From NCBI GenBank assembly GCA_028671895.1, contig CM053803.1:45258786-45322785 (forward strand): a DNA stretch of 64,000 nt, written 5' to 3'. This stretch comes from Oenanthe sinensis (lineage: Eukaryota > Streptophyta > Magnoliopsida > Apiales > Apiaceae). The notes under the pieces were generated by a model. The model searched no databases and had not been told where the DNA came from. It saw only the letters and a list, made by a program, of their open reading frames with translations. Below, in pieces: positions 32,234 to 44,614 of the stretch (its first letter is position 1; every line of letters starts with the position of its first letter). The position numbers and the translations under genes were made by a program.

Positions 32234-35200
32234 GTGTTGAAGGCATCACCAGTCATACCCATGGATGCAGTCTCCCAAGCTTGGAGCTCTGCAAGGATTG
32301 TTGATCCTATTCAGGATCAACCATATAAAATAATATTTAAATTTGGTGATATTACTTTTGATGTCACTGCTGAAATTATAAACTATGTGTTTCAACTACC
32401 TGTCAAAACTCCTTTTGAAGAAACTGTGTCTGATGATGAAATCAAAAACATGTTTAGATCACTAGGATATACTGCTAGTCTTGATAACATGAGTAAAATA
32501 ACTAGGCCTTATTTGAGAAAATAATGATCCTTTTTCTTTGATCAAATTGCTAAATGTTTTACTAGTAAGTATTGTAGTTTTGATGCTATTACTTTTATCA
32601 CTTATCAAATTGGCCACAGTTTTTTGGTTGATAAAGTGATCAACATTGGTGATATGTTGCTCACACAAATGGAAGCAAAATTAAATAATGTGCAAGAGGG
32701 GAGGAAGAAAGTCTATTATCATAGATTTCAAATGATTCTCCTCAACCACTTCATTCATGACATGTCAACTAGGTTGGCAGATGATTGCTGTGTACAGGCT
32801 TACAAACAGCAAAGAAGAATTTTCTCTGATATAAAGAGAATTGATGAAAAAAAAGACAATCCTACCTGCTATGGTGTATCCATAAGTAATGCAAGTAAAA
32901 CTCTCAAACTCTCAAACTGCAAACCTACAATATACAATTCTTCTTTTTTTGTTGTGGTGAAATAGTGCAGGAATAAGTTATGGAGAGTCCCCCTGCACCT
33001 ATCCAAGTAGCCAAATCCCCTTCCACAAAACAATATCACAAATCCAAATCCAGGAAACCAATCTCTATTGTCTCTCAAAAGGCACCAGTTGTAAAAAGTA
33101 GGAGATTGGTACAAATCAGGCTTGTAGATGTGCAAAGAGATGAGGAGCTCAATCCCCTAGAGAAGGAGGTTATTGATGGGCTTTCTTTATTAAAAGAGAG
33201 TCCCGATGCACCTGAGTCTAACCTTCAAACCAAGTTTATAGACTCTCAAAAGGCTACAGACTCTGAAAAACCTAGGAATGCACCCCAACATTCTCAAATT
33301 GAGTCTCCTGAAAAATCCTTTGTTAAGAAGTATAAAAGATTGAGGAAGACTTTTTCTACACACACACAAGACTGTAATTGTTACTAACCCTGTTTTGCAG
33401 GAAAAAAATGCTCCTGCAGAGCCAGAATCTGAACAAAAAAAATTCCTGACCTAGAGTCTAATGTTGAGTTAGAGTCTAGACTGCCTCTAGATTCTGATCA
33501 TGACACATTTTGGGAAGGAATGCGAAAAGAAGCAGCCTCAAGTCTTATTGACTCAATAATCACTCCAACTAATGAGGTGTTACTGTTTTTATATCCTTTG
33601 GTGGAATCAATTGAAGATCCTGAATCTTACAAGACACAGCAACAAGTCTTGGATCTTCTCTCAACTTAAGAGGCCCTAAGGAAGAAAATGGAGATGGAGC
33701 TACATATTTATGCACAGGATGTAGTCACCAAATTATATAGCTACTTCTTCAACTCTTCATTTTAAGATCAAACAGCTAGGCTCATAGAAGGTAGAACAAG
33801 TGAAGTTCTCAAAGCACTTGGTGTGCTAGACTCTAAAAAACCAAAATTTAGAAAGGGTAAAAAGATCAAAGTCCTAAAAAGGAGTGAATCATAGTCTGTT
33901 GCTGAGTTGGAAACTGAGGTTCATCAACCAATTTTTGACTATGAAACAATTTGGGATAACGGGTTTACTTATAGGACATCAATTGAATGGATTTCCACTA
34001 TTTAGCCTCTTTCAAGGATGGTGGTTCATTATCTTGTCCATAAAGTAGAGAAGGTGGCCAACAAATATATCTATCTAACCTATCAAAGTAGATTAGATCA
34101 ACTTAAGGGCACTTATTATTAACAAATTGTAAGGGATTTGCGGGATCTCTTTCATCTTACTTATGCCCAGTCCATCAATGCAATCCATGCAAGGACTTTT
34201 CTAAACAATCACTTGGATGCATTCACACAAGTAGAACCACAAGAGGTAGCAAGGGATGGAAGGAAGTTGGGATATGAGAGTAGTGCACCGGTGGTGGCTT
34301 GTGGCAAATGTGCTCAATCTGTCTCACCCACACAAGAACCACCTAGTCAAAGGTTGTGATAATGGGCCAGTGGAGCATGCTAACAGTCCCTCTTTGCCAA
34401 CTCACCAAAATGCTGATAAGAACCCCAATGATATGGGAGGACATACTCTGATGGAGGCTCATGAAGAAATTTCACACACAATTCTGTCAAAGTCTATCCA
34501 CTTTGAGGGGGAGTCTCATACAACAACAGTAAAAAATGGTGACACTAATACTCTGGCTTATAATGAAGTCATACGGAAATAGTCAGAGTCTATAGTAGAC
34601 CCTGAGACTGGGATACTGGAGCCAACAGACCCTGAAAAGAAAGAAGAAGTTAGGACTTTGAAGGGTTCAGATATTTGAAGGGTTCCTCTCCATCAAGGTG
34701 GTTCCGATATTGAAGCACAAATTAATTCTTTTAACCATCCTTCTATAGGACTTTTGAGTGCCCCTTCCAAAATGAGTGAAAATATTAATAAGGGGCTGGC
34801 ATAGGTCCAGGCAAAAGGAGAGGTAGATAAGGCTGTAGAGAGCTAGAGTGAGATTGAGAATGTGGGTGCCCAACCCCACTGTGAGAATGAGAGATTAGGG
34901 TATCCTGAACCTAGATTTACTTATTGGGACCAAGAATTTCCCAAGATTTGGTCTAATGAGTTAAGGCATGGGATGGATGAAAGCTCATTTTGTCTTACTA
35001 TAAAGATTGGCAAAAAGGAGGAATCTATGGATGCTCAGAAATCATTCACACAGAGACCACAACTTCATTTAGTGGATTGTCTAGCTAGGAGAACAGACAG
35101 AGTTATGCAGGTTTTGATGGATGCACCTCATATTCAACCTGAGACTGCATCTTTGAAGCTAGATGCACCAATTCTTATTATGCATATTCAGGCTAGGCTT

Positions 35201-36397
35201 CTAGAGTCTATAGAGTCTGATAACTATAAGGAGGAGTCAGGATCTATAGTTCATTTTGTAGTTTTAGAGTCTACTCCACCACTAGATTATACACCTCTAG
35301 TAACAAAGTTGGAGCTTTTTGATATTGTGACTGATGATTCAGCCTCTAAAGATGAAGGGAAGTTGAATCCATCTTTCACTTATTTTGATGAAGTGTTTCC
35401 ACAATATTGGGACATAGCTCAATCTCCTGGTGTTGATGATAAAGAGACATTTGAAGCCATTCTTTCCATTTACAAGTCAGAAAGGTTGAAGGGATTTCAA
35501 AAGAAATCTTTCTTGCAAGAGCATGGTCATTATCCTAATGAAGAGCCAGATGAATCTCTCATTGAAGAAGGGAAAGTTGTAGTTGTTGGCATTAAGGTAG
35601 CCAGGGAAAATGTTCTTGAACAATTGGCTGATGTGGTCACAAATATATCTCACATTACTACAAAATTGACGAATGTTGACGCTACTATAACTCTGCTCTA
35701 AAAAATTGAATCTCTGAATTATATTCAACAATCTAAGGATGCTGCTGTCAAATCTTCTTTAGCTGATTTCAAGGCTCAACATTACTATAAAATTGATAAA
35801 TTGTCTACAATGTTTTTGAAAGAAAGTTGCCAAGAGGACAGGGTGGAACTGAAAAGGAGAAAACTGAGATGTTGGTATATTTTCTGAATGGAAGAACTGT
35901 AAGGTGGATAAGTCAGCAAAATTTCATATTCTTTAAACAGGCTGAAGAGTTACAATATATCAAATTTCTTCAGTCAATAGCAGCTGAGGTGAATAGGAGT
36001 ATGAGAGAAATGACCAATAAATGATTTATATAGATTGATAGGAAGCTAACTCTACATAAACAAGCAGATGGGCAAATTTTCTTTGAAATATGTTGATACT
36101 GAAAGGAAGGATCAAAACATGCCTCTAGAAGTAAAGGAAGTTGAATTTCAAGAAGGTGTGGGTCATTACTTTGGGTTTCAACCTATGGAAGGGAAGATCA
36201 ATGTTCTGATGCTTAAGGATTTAAAAAAACAAGAATGCATTGCAAATGATCTGAGAGCAGCTTATTGTCAAATCAAATATGAAAATGAGGAGATGTTCAA
36301 GTTAAAGAAGTTTATTGGTGAAGCTCTAGCTATTGTGGAGGAGAATATGCTGAAATCATTTTTGAGGAACAATTCAGCATTTGAGAAGATCAATTAA
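32196..36397 (+). pseudogene. D1 additional frame after pol (aORF), N-terminally deleted
   Basis: It resumes at sequence equivalent to D2 codon ~45 (YPVMDFLE, then SELTYVLKASPVIPMDAVSQ), so about 130 bp at the N-terminus are missing. Recognisable shared blocks are TFDVTAEIINYVFQLPVKTP, SRLADD-like ends after YYHRFQMILLNHFIHDMS, MESPPAPIQVAKSPSTKQ (32980), QKSFTQRPQLHLVDCLARRT (35037), and the C-terminal FLNGRTVRWISQQNFIFFKQ to SFLRNNSAFEKIN. Stops or shifts occur near 32218, 32522, 33385, 34359, 34678, 35699 and 36022. The function is unknown: the protein is largely charged and helical with no transmembrane segment. Confidence 0.72.
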
Positions 36398-36519
36398 GAA
36401 GTAATTCTTTTTCCTTGTAAATGTTATATTATTCTAAATTAATTGTTTCATTATTTAGTTTTGGCATCATGAAACCTTGATTTATGGTTACATTTTATAA
36501 AGCATAAATAGGAGGTGAT

Positions 36520-37270
36520 TATTAGGAATATATTCATTTGATGATGTATAAAATACTAGAACAGGGTCTACCATAGTTATCTGTAATAAGTCTTTCTAGT
36601 CTTTGAACTTTTATATAATCAGAGTCTAGATAGTCAACATTCATTTATAGATGTCATTTGTACTTAAAAGATTTTCAGAAGAAAATGAAACCAGAGGCTG
36701 GATGCAAATCAGAGTCTGGAAGGTGATCAGGGTCTATAGATTATCCGAGTCTATAGTCTATCAGAGACTGAAGATCATCAGAGTTTGAAGTCATTCAGAG
36801 TCTATAAAGTTGATGCCGAATTTGGAGTGTGACCACAGTAATGGAAAGTCTTCGAAGATAAAGGAAATTATATTGCAGATATGCTATGAGAAGGAAAGAG
36901 AATTTCAGAAGGAAATTGTCAACTAATAATTAGGAATTTTATTCCTATTGTAATTTGATTTTCTGTTATTAGTTAATAGGCAGCTCTCTATATAAATACT
37001 CTATATAACCTAATTTATTTGTCGAAGTTTTGAGAGAGCATAGAGATAGAGAGAGTTATTGTGAGAAACATAGAGAAACTGCTTGGGTTTGTGTACACCT
37101 TAGGAGAGTTTGCATTCATACCTCAATAATACAAACTTTATTCATTCAAATCTTTTTGTTAGTTCTTTGTTATTAATTCGAAGCTTTATATCACATTGAG
37201 TTTTTATAAAACGGAAAAAAGACAACAAAAATATTCAACCCCCCCTTCTACTTGTTTAACTGGAAAAACA
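36520..37270 (+). repeat. D-family LTR2
   Basis: It starts TATTAGGAATATATTC (G-to-A in the usual TG) after the purine stretch aaataggaggtgat and ends ctggaaaaaca. TATAAATA is at 36991-36998. Repeated cagagtctgg/agagtctata words lie at about 36615-36800. Length is 751 bp. Confidence 0.85.
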
Positions 37271-37304
37271 ATTGGTATTAGAGCCTAACATTTAAAATCG
37301 ATCA
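37271..37304 (+). other. Primer-binding site and leader remnant after LTR2
   Basis: attggtattagagcctaac lies directly after LTR2 and matches, with one change, the site after LTR3 (attagtatcagagcctaac). TGGTATCAGAGC is complementary to the 3' end of plant initiator methionine tRNA. Its presence makes LTR2 a 5'-type LTR as well as the 3' LTR of D1. Identity with D2 ends near 37302. Confidence 0.75.
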
Positions 37305-37376
37305 ATTGATAACTCTGTCAGTTTATATTTAAATGTTTGCAATAATAGTAACGTCGATGTACGCCCATACATGTAA

Positions 37377-37952
37377 TGAAGTAGGAACATTATGGGATGA
37401 TTTATTATGAAGCCAATAATCAGCTTAATGATCAACATGCGCTGATTTATTATGTTGGGGTTATTAATATATAATTATACTAAGTAAATTTTGGCTTGCA
37501 AGTTTTTACCTTTCACTTGAAAGAGTTTTTCTTGATTTACACTTAGGCTTTATTTTTCTAGTTGAATTTGGTTTTGATATAATTTACTATTTGGATTGGG
37601 TTTTTGATTGGTTTCCTAGTTGGATTCAAGTATTAACAAATTTCTAGCTTATTTTGAATCTAATTTAGAATCCTAATAGTTTTAGGTTAAGGTTATATTC
37701 CTAACCTATATATATCCATATATTGTCCTCTTTTAAGACAAGAATTTGATGAATAAAATCGTGAGTTTTATACTTGTAAAACCCCTAGAAAGTTGGTGGT
37801 GAATTCCTTTATACTTTCTTATCTAGATTTCATTTAGTTGGTGGCCAATTCTTTAAGCAATCTAAACAAATCGATCTTTTAGTTTTGTTTCTTGGTGATT
37901 AAATTCTTTATAGAAGCAATCTAAGGTTACTTTTTCATTGCGAATCTGGACA
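37377..37952 (+). repeat. Element F left LTR
   Basis: It is a direct repeat of 39060-39641. The start TGAAGTAGGA is set where similarity begins and the end is set near gaatctggaca. Ends are approximate. Confidence 0.65.
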
Positions 37953-38092
37953 TCATCTTGGTATCTAGACCTCGGTTTGGCAATTTTTTTTGAATATCTT
38001 CTTCAAAAAAAATGTGAGCAACAAGTCTGATTTGTTTCGTGGTTGTTTGATGACTTATTTAAGGGGGGTTTTCTTAAAAAAAGTGGGTACAC

Positions 38093-38570
38093 ATGGCTAT
38101 TGTGTTTGGTGACAGTTTTGTGACTTCTTCCAAGGGTTTTCTTCATAAAAACGCAGGCAACATGGTTGATGTGTTTTGTGATGAAAAACTGAATGTTATG
38201 TGTGGTTTAAAGCTAGAGCAAGTTGAGAACACGCGAAGGGATAGGGAAATCGAAGAATTAAAGGAGCTATTGAAGGAGGTTTTAGCAAAACCGGATCAAA
38301 GAAGGGGTTTTGATATGGATATTCCAGATTTTGATGGTGGTATAAATCCTGAAAAATTTATTGAATGAGTGAAATGCATTGAACGAATTTTGATTACAAG
38401 AACTATGATAATCATAAGAGATTCAAAGTGGTAAGATCGAAACTTAAAGGTTATGCAAATTTGTGGTATGAAAATCTGAAATGAAAGAAGAGAAAAGAAG
38501 GCAAAGCACGTATTGATTCTTGGGAAGCACTCAAGGTGAGAATGAATTTTTTTTACATACTAATTTTGAA
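38093..38570 (+). pseudogene. Element F gag fragment
   Basis: The piece contains a charged coiled-coil-like segment (RDREIEELKELLKEVLA) and then DMDIPDFDGGINPEKFIE, the entry to the Ty3/gypsy capsid domain. After a TGA at 38366-38368, decayed gag continues with signs of the domain (LKGYANLWYENL-type and SWEALKVRMNFFY). No protease or polymerase follows. It is probably the 5' part of a Ty3 gag left after internal deletion. Confidence 0.65.
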
Positions 38571-39059
38571 CAATATATGATTCTTAAATTGAAGCATTAA
38601 CTACATTTCAAGAACCTAATGAGAATTTTTTTTTTAAATGAGAAGTATATTGGGAAGGAGTTGGAACAAGAGGATCATCATACTTGATTAATCCTACACT
38701 ACCTTTACCAGATTTTTTAATCGTTTTGAGTGTGAGTGTGATGTTAATACAGTTAGGGTTTTTTTAGTTCAAGAGAAGAGACATATTGATTTTCTAGGCA
38801 TAGACATCATGTTGGGAACTACTAAAATGTCAAAAAAAATTCTTTCAAGTTTCTTCCAAAGATATTTTGCATGGGGCTGAAATTTAATGTTATCAAGTTT
38901 TGTGATAAATCATATCATTGTGTGATGATTCTTAAATTTTACAAAACTCGTGGAAGAGTTTTTTTCAAAGGAGAGGAGAATGAGGAGGAGTATGACACTA
39001 ATCTATTCATATGTATTTATTGTACAATTGAGGACAATTATTTTCGAAGAAGAGGAGTA
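38571..39059 (+). other. Element F interior right part
   Basis: It is mostly unrecognised. The short frame at 38871-39062 has an acidic segment (GEENEEEYDTN) that could be the tail of a gypsy polyprotein, but this is weak. No catalytic motif is present. Confidence 0.4.
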
Positions 39060-39641
39060 TGATGCATGAGCATTATGGGCTGATTTTCTATGAAACCAAT
39101 AATCAGCTTAATTACCAACATGGGCTAGTTTATTTTATTGGTGTTATTATTATATAATTATATTAAGTAAATTTTGGCTTGCAAGTTTTTACCTTCCACT
39201 TGAAAGGGTTTTTCTTGTTTTAAGCACTTAGGATTTATTTTTCTAGTAGAATTTCGTTTTGATGTAATATACTATTTGAATTGGGTTTTTAATTGGTTTC
39301 CTAGTTATATTCAAGTTTTAATAAATTTCTAGCTGATTTTGAATCTAATTTAGAATCTTAATAGTTTTAGGTTAAGGTTATATTTCTAGCCTATATACAC
39401 ACATATTGTAATCTTTTAAGACAAGAATTTGATGAATAAAATCATGAGTTTTATACTTGCAAAACCCTAGAAAGTTGGTGGTTAATTCCTTTATACTTTC
39501 TTATTCAGATTTCGTTTAGTTTGTGGATGATTCAATTCTTTAAGCAATCTAAACAAATCGATCCTTTAATTTTGTTTCTTCGTGATTAAATTCTTTATAG
39601 AAGTAATCTAAAGTTAATTTACCCTGTGAATCTGATCGGCA
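39060..39641 (+). repeat. Element F right LTR
   Basis: It is a direct repeat of 37377-37952 with many substitutions and small indels, so F is not young. Confidence 0.65.
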
Positions 39642-40216
39642 TAGAAAATATACCTCATGTATACGGCCAAACATTGCCTATGCTGTGACATTCATTCGTT
39701 TTGCACAGGAGGTTGTCATCTTCCTCGGATGGATCAATTTGTGTAAACAAGTGTGGCAGTGAAGAAGAGGGCTGAAGACAGTTCCCATGGAATAGCCCCA
39801 TAGTTAGGGAACTAGGTAGTAACAACATGGGATGACCCACACGAAGTTTATGATTGGTCCATGTGTTGCCCAATGGTCAAGATTAAATCAGAAAAAATAA
39901 TATTTTTGAGATGGTTTAATAATGAAACATGTAGTTACTTCCTAAAAAAGCTGAAAACAGTTTTTTTTTTCCAAAATCATGGAGGGACCTACTTTATCTA
40001 AAAGTAGTTTTTAAACCAAAACACTTTTCTCGAAAACTGCTTTTAAAATTTACCAAACATTTTTTTTACCTATTTTTAAAAAATAAGCTGTTGTTATCGT
40101 CAGCAATTCCAAACACACTCGATGTGAGAAAACTAATACAGAATATTTTAACTCTGACATAGAACCCTTACATAAAAAACTAGATCATTTTTTTAACAAC
40201 AAACATAAAAGAACAT
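39642..40216. other. Unassigned DNA between F and D2
   Basis: The left 230 bases are less AT-rich and hold a reverse-strand open frame (39873-39655, 72 residues) with a serine-rich part and an acidic DPSEEDD stretch. No family is recognised. The right part has gctgaaaacagtttttt and ccaaacattttttt, resembling MITE ends, without a clear partner. It ends at D2 LTR3. Confidence 0.4.
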
Positions 40217-40951
40217 TGTTAAGAATATATTCATTTGATGATGTACAAAATACTAGAACATGGTCTATCATAGTTTATCTATATCAAGTCTTTCTAGTCT
40301 CTGAACTTTTATATAATCAGAGTCTAGATAGTCAACATCCATTTATATATATCATTTGTACTTAAAAGATTTTCAGAAGAAAATGAAACCAGAGTCTGGA
40401 TGCAAATCGGAGTCTAGAAGGTGATCAGGGTCTATAGACTATCAGATACTGAAGATCATCAGAGTCTGAAGTTTTTCAGAGTCTATAGTGCTGAACCTGA
40501 ATTTGAAAGGTGATCACAATAATGGAAAGTATTCGAAGATAAAGATAATTATATTGTAGATATGCTTTGGGAAGGAAAGAGAATTTCAGAAGGAAATTGT
40601 CAACTAATAATTAAGAATTTTCTTCCTATTGTAATTTTATTTTCTGTTATTAGTTGATAGGCAAATCTCTATATAAACACTCTATGTAACATAATTTATT
40701 TGTCAAAATTTTGTGAGAGCATAGAGATAAAGAGAGTTGTTGTGATAAACACAGAGAAGCTACTAGGGTTTGTGTATACCCTAGGAGAGTTTGTATTCAT
40801 ACATCAGTAATACAAACAGTCCTTATTCATATCTTTGTGTTTGTTCTTTGTTTTTAATTCAAGCTTTAAATTTATATTGAGTTGATTTTAATCAAGCAAA
40901 AAGAGCACACAAGTATTTAACCCCCCATCTACTTGTGTAACTGGGAAAACA
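40217..40951 (+). repeat. D2 5' LTR (LTR3)
   Basis: It starts TGTTAAGAATATATTC and ends ctgggaaaaca (735 bp). The TATA box tatataaa is at 40670-40677. The LTR carries cagagtct words near 40318, 40389 and 40459. Confidence 0.88.
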
Positions 40952-40966
40952 ATTAGTATCAGAGCC
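40952..40966 (+). other. D2 primer-binding site
   Basis: attagtatcagagcc follows the LTR directly. It differs at one base from TGGTATCAGAGC, the complement of initiator methionine tRNA 3' end, the usual primer of plant LTR elements. Confidence 0.8.
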
Positions 40967-40988
40967 TAACGTTTAAAATCGATCAAAG

Positions 40989-43302
40989 ATGTCTGGAAAC
41001 AAAGATGGAAATTCTAAGATTCCTATGTTTAAGAGAAACGAATACACCCATTGGAAGGTTAAGATGCTGCACCATCTGGAAGCTACAGACCCTGACTATC
41101 TTAACATGATTCATGATGGACCCTATATGCCCTCAAGACTTTTTCCTCAAACCACTGAAGAAGGAAAAATAATTGAAGAACACTTTGTTAAAAAACCAAA
41201 GGCTGAGTGGTCAAAGGAGGACAAGGAGAATGTTCTTAAGGAGGCAAAAGTGAAAAATATTCTCTTTAGAAGTTTAGACTATGTTCTAACAAACTGTGTA
41301 ATATCATGCAAACTGCTAAAAAGATGTGGACTAAACTTGAAGTGCACTTTGAAGGAACTAATGATGTCAAGAAGAATGCAAGGTCTCTACTAATTTAGGA
41401 GTATGAGTATTTTGAGGCAAAATCTGGGGAATCTATTACTGAGATGTATGATAGGTTCACAAAACTCCTGAATGAGATGGCTATACTTGGTAAGGTTTAT
41501 GATTATAAAGATACAAACACCAAGTTTCTGAGAGCTCTTCCTGAAGAGTGGTACAAAAAAATAACAGCCATAAGTGCAGCAAAGGATTTAGATGAAATCT
41601 CCTTGGAAGAATTGTATGGTAGACTCAAAACATATGATCTAGAGATGCAACAGTGAAAGAACAAGAAGTCTGTACAAGCAAAATCTATGGCTCTCTTGAT
41701 GGAGTCTGAAAGAGAACAACATGAAGAACCCAAAGAATCAAGAGTTAAAGAATCAAAGAAGAAGGGTAAGACTGTTGTTCAATCAGAGTCTACTGAGACA
41801 GACTCTGATTCTAAAGATGAGATAGATCTAAGTCAGATGATGACTATGTTTGTTAAAAATTTCAAAATAATGAAATTCAACAAAAGAACTGGAAAATTTA
41901 GCAAAAGTCCAACATTCAAGAAGGAAGATGAGAAGACTGAGAAGGGCAAAAGCACAATAATCAAGCTTTACAAGGCAAAGGTCAAATGCTTCAACTGTGG
42001 AATATTGGGGAACTTGCTAGTGAATGCAGAAAAGAAAAAAGTCAAGGCAAAGGGAAACCACTTCTCTCAACAAGAAAGGAATGGGCAGATTCAAGTTCAG
42101 AGAATGAAATAGATTATGAAAATCTTGCTTTGATGGCAGTTTCTTTAGAAAAATCAGAATCTACCACTAGAACATCATCTCATAAGACTCGGGTATCAAT
42201 CTTTACTCCTGAATCCTTACCCAATTTAGACTCTGATGGTATGAAAATTGTTCAAAGTGAGATTAATAATATAATAACAAACTATAGGTCTCTCACTAAT
42301 AACAATGGTAGGTTAATAGAAGAAAATTTAACCTTGATAAGCAGGAATAACCATTTAGAGTCTTAGTTAGTGTTTATGGAAGAATACAAAAAGGATTCTG
42401 AGAAATGCAGGCACAACTAAACTGAAATCTTAAAAGCCTATGACTTTATTAAGAAAGAACTAGAGGAAGAAAGGCTTAAGTTCAAAGTGTGGACAGACTC
42501 TAGAAGAAAAATTTAGAAAATTCTCAACAATCAAAATTTATGTCAAATTACTGGTCTAGGCTATGACAAGAGTCAAGGCAAGAGACCTATTGTTGAGAAT
42601 GATAACAATGTATAAGCTAGCCAGGTCAATAAGATTAAGGACAAGAGAACCTACACCCTGATTAAGTTTGTGACTTCTGAAGTTAAGACGGAGTTACCTA
42701 AAGAAATCACAAACTCGTCTTTTAATAATCCCCATGCCGTTGACAAAAAGACAGAAGAATCAGGAGAAAAGAAACTTAAGAAAAACATAAACATAGGTTT
42801 TTTTTTATCAAAGTCCAAGTTAAAGGAAAGGCTAGATAACTTACCAGAGTCTGGGAAAGCTAGGAGGAATATGAATGGTAAAGAAGGTATCAATAAGCCT
42901 AATAATTATCAAAAGGATTCTAATTCTCCTAGAAAGAAATGTTACAAATGTGGAAACTACAACCATTTAGCTCTAAACTATAAAACAAAGGTTGAAAAAA
43001 AATCAGAGTCTAGTCCTTCTCAGACTCTGAAAAGTCACTACATTCCACATAAACCTTGTTATCACTGTGGAAACATATTTCATTCTATTTATATGTGTAG
43101 GGACTATCATGATTTCTATTACAATTTTTATGAGCAAAAATCCTCAATATATAAAAGTTGGTATGACACTGTTAAGACTCCACCAGAGTCTAAGGCAACA
43201 AAGGAAACAAGTAATCAAAAAACGAAAGTCTCTAAGCCTGTTTCACCTAAAGTTAGTAAGAAAGGATCTAAAATAGTTTGGGTCCTCAAAACATTTAAAT
43301 AG
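40989..43302 (+). pseudogene. D2 gag
   Basis: It begins MSGNKDGNSKIPMFKRNEYT followed by HWKVKMLHHLEATDPDY, a plant copia capsid entry. A frameshift near 41310 and stops at about 41393-41398 and 41654 break the capsid part, which includes YDRFTKLLNEMAILGKVYDY. A damaged zinc knuckle (KCFNCG then ELASECRK in another frame, about 41990-42020) is followed by a coiled coil (LTNNNGRLIEENLTLISRNN). Two further zinc-finger-like motifs follow, CYKCGNYNHLALNY and CYHCGNIFHSIYMC. The frame ends at 43302 after KKGSKIVWVLKTFK. The extra finger motifs are shared with element C. Confidence 0.88.
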
Positions 43303-43313
43303 TTGCTATATGT

Positions 43314-44614
43314 ATGCAGGGAATCAGGGTAAAGAAAGTAACCCTAATCCTAGACAGTGGATGCTCAGGACACATGACTAGAAAGAAATTCCTGCTTACA
43401 AACTTTGTGGAGATGGCTGACCCAGAAATATCCTTTGGAGATGGAAACATAGGAAGAACACTGGGATATGGCAAGATTGTACTTGGAAATGTCATCATTG
43501 ATGAAGTAGCTCTAGTTGATGGCTTGAAATACAACTTGATCAGCATAAGTCAACTTGGAGATAAAGGTTACCTTACCGAATTTGACAACAAAGAGTGTCT
43601 TGTGACTCACAAAGAAACATGCATTTTGTTTTTCAAAGGACATAGACATGGTAACATATATGAAGCCAGCTTAGAGGATTGCACTCACAATGAAGTCACA
43701 TGTCTTTATAGCAAGGCCTCAACTGAAAAAAACTGGAAATGGCACAAGAAACTGTCACACATCAACTTCAAAACACTCAATAAGTTAGTGAAACAGAGTC
43801 TTGTAAGAGGATTACCACAAGTTGATTTTGTACAAGATGGACTTTGTGAAGCATGTCAACTTGGAAAGCAAAAGAAAACATCATTCAAGAGCAAAACAAT
43901 AAACACCATTTCAAAAACATTTTATCTATTACATTTTGATTTATTTGGTCTAGTAAATGTGATGTCAATTAATAAAAAGAAATATGTTCTTGTCATTGTA
44001 GATGATTTTACAAGATACACATGGATTTTCTTTTTGCACTCAAAAGATGAATCTTCACAACACATAATAGACCATGTCATTTTTTTGAAAACAAAATCAA
44101 AGAAGATTGTAAGAATACTAAGAAGTGACAATGGCATTAATTCAAGAATGTAGTCATGGAGGAATATTGTGCATCAAAGGTAATTATTCAACAATTTTCT
44201 GTACCAAGAACACCTCAATAAAATGGAGTTATAGAGAGAAAGAATAGAACACTCATAGAAGCAGCTATGACAATATTGGCAGTGTCTAAACTACCAATGT
44301 ATTTCTGGGCTGAGGCAGTCAGTACATCATGTTTCACTCAAAATTGTACATTGATTAATATGCATAGAAAGACTCTGTATGAAATGATGAAGAACAAGAA
44401 GCCAAGTGTGAAACACTTTCACATATTTGGATGCAAGTGCTTTGTGTTGAAAGTACATCTTGAAAATCAAGGCAAATTTGAAGCAAAGGTTGATGAAGCA
44501 ATCTTCCTTGGATATGCACCAAACACAAAGGCATTTAGAGTCTTTAATCTCAGAACTAGAATTGTTATGGAATCTATTCATGTTGCATTTGATGGAAAAA
44601 AGATTACACGATAG
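43314..44614 (+). pseudogene. D2 protease and integrase
   Basis: The protease active site LILDSGCSGHMTRK is intact. The pre-integrase domain has WKWHKKLSHINFKTLNKLVK and CEACQLGKQKK. The integrase core has D in LLHFDLFGLVNVMS, D in ILRSDNGIN, then a shift near 44145, and the glutamate in VIERKNRTLIEAA with a preceding stop near 44219. The C-terminal part is HIFGCKCFVL and ARDEAIFLGY-like DEAIFLGYAPNTKAFRVFNL. This frame is -1 relative to gag. It ends at 44614. Confidence 0.88.

Larger units (their letters stand above)
30310..37304 (+). mobile_element. Element D1: internally deleted Sirevirus-like copia copy
   Basis: LTR1 (30310-31057) is fused directly to RNase H sequence (from 31058), so leader, gag, protease, integrase and RT are absent. 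RNase H, spacer, extra frame and polypurine region follow, then LTR2 (36520-37270). After LTR2 come a primer-binding-site-like sequence and about 20 bases of leader. LTR2 thus has internal sequence on both sides, the mark of a head-to-tail array. D2 is the closest relative in the window. Confidence 0.8.
37377..39641 (+). mobile_element. Element F: small gypsy-derived LTR element
   Basis: Two direct repeats of about 580 bp (37377-37952 and 39060-39641) flank about 1.1 kb. The repeats share long blocks, for example gtaaattttggcttgcaag and cctttatactttcttat. Directly after the left repeat, ttggtatctagacc may be a decayed primer-binding site. The interior has a Ty3-type gag fragment and little else, so F is an internally deleted or TRIM-like element. 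A clean target-site duplication was not found. Confidence 0.72.

Noticed and set aside
39655..39873. Reverse-strand 72-codon frame as a host gene
   Set aside because: The acidic-serine composition is suggestive but there is no recognised family, splice context or promoter.
43290..43302. TTTAAAT as a programmed -1 slippery site at the D2 gag end
   Set aside because: The heptamer is not in the phase required for the standard X XXY YYZ slip, and element C has no equivalent.
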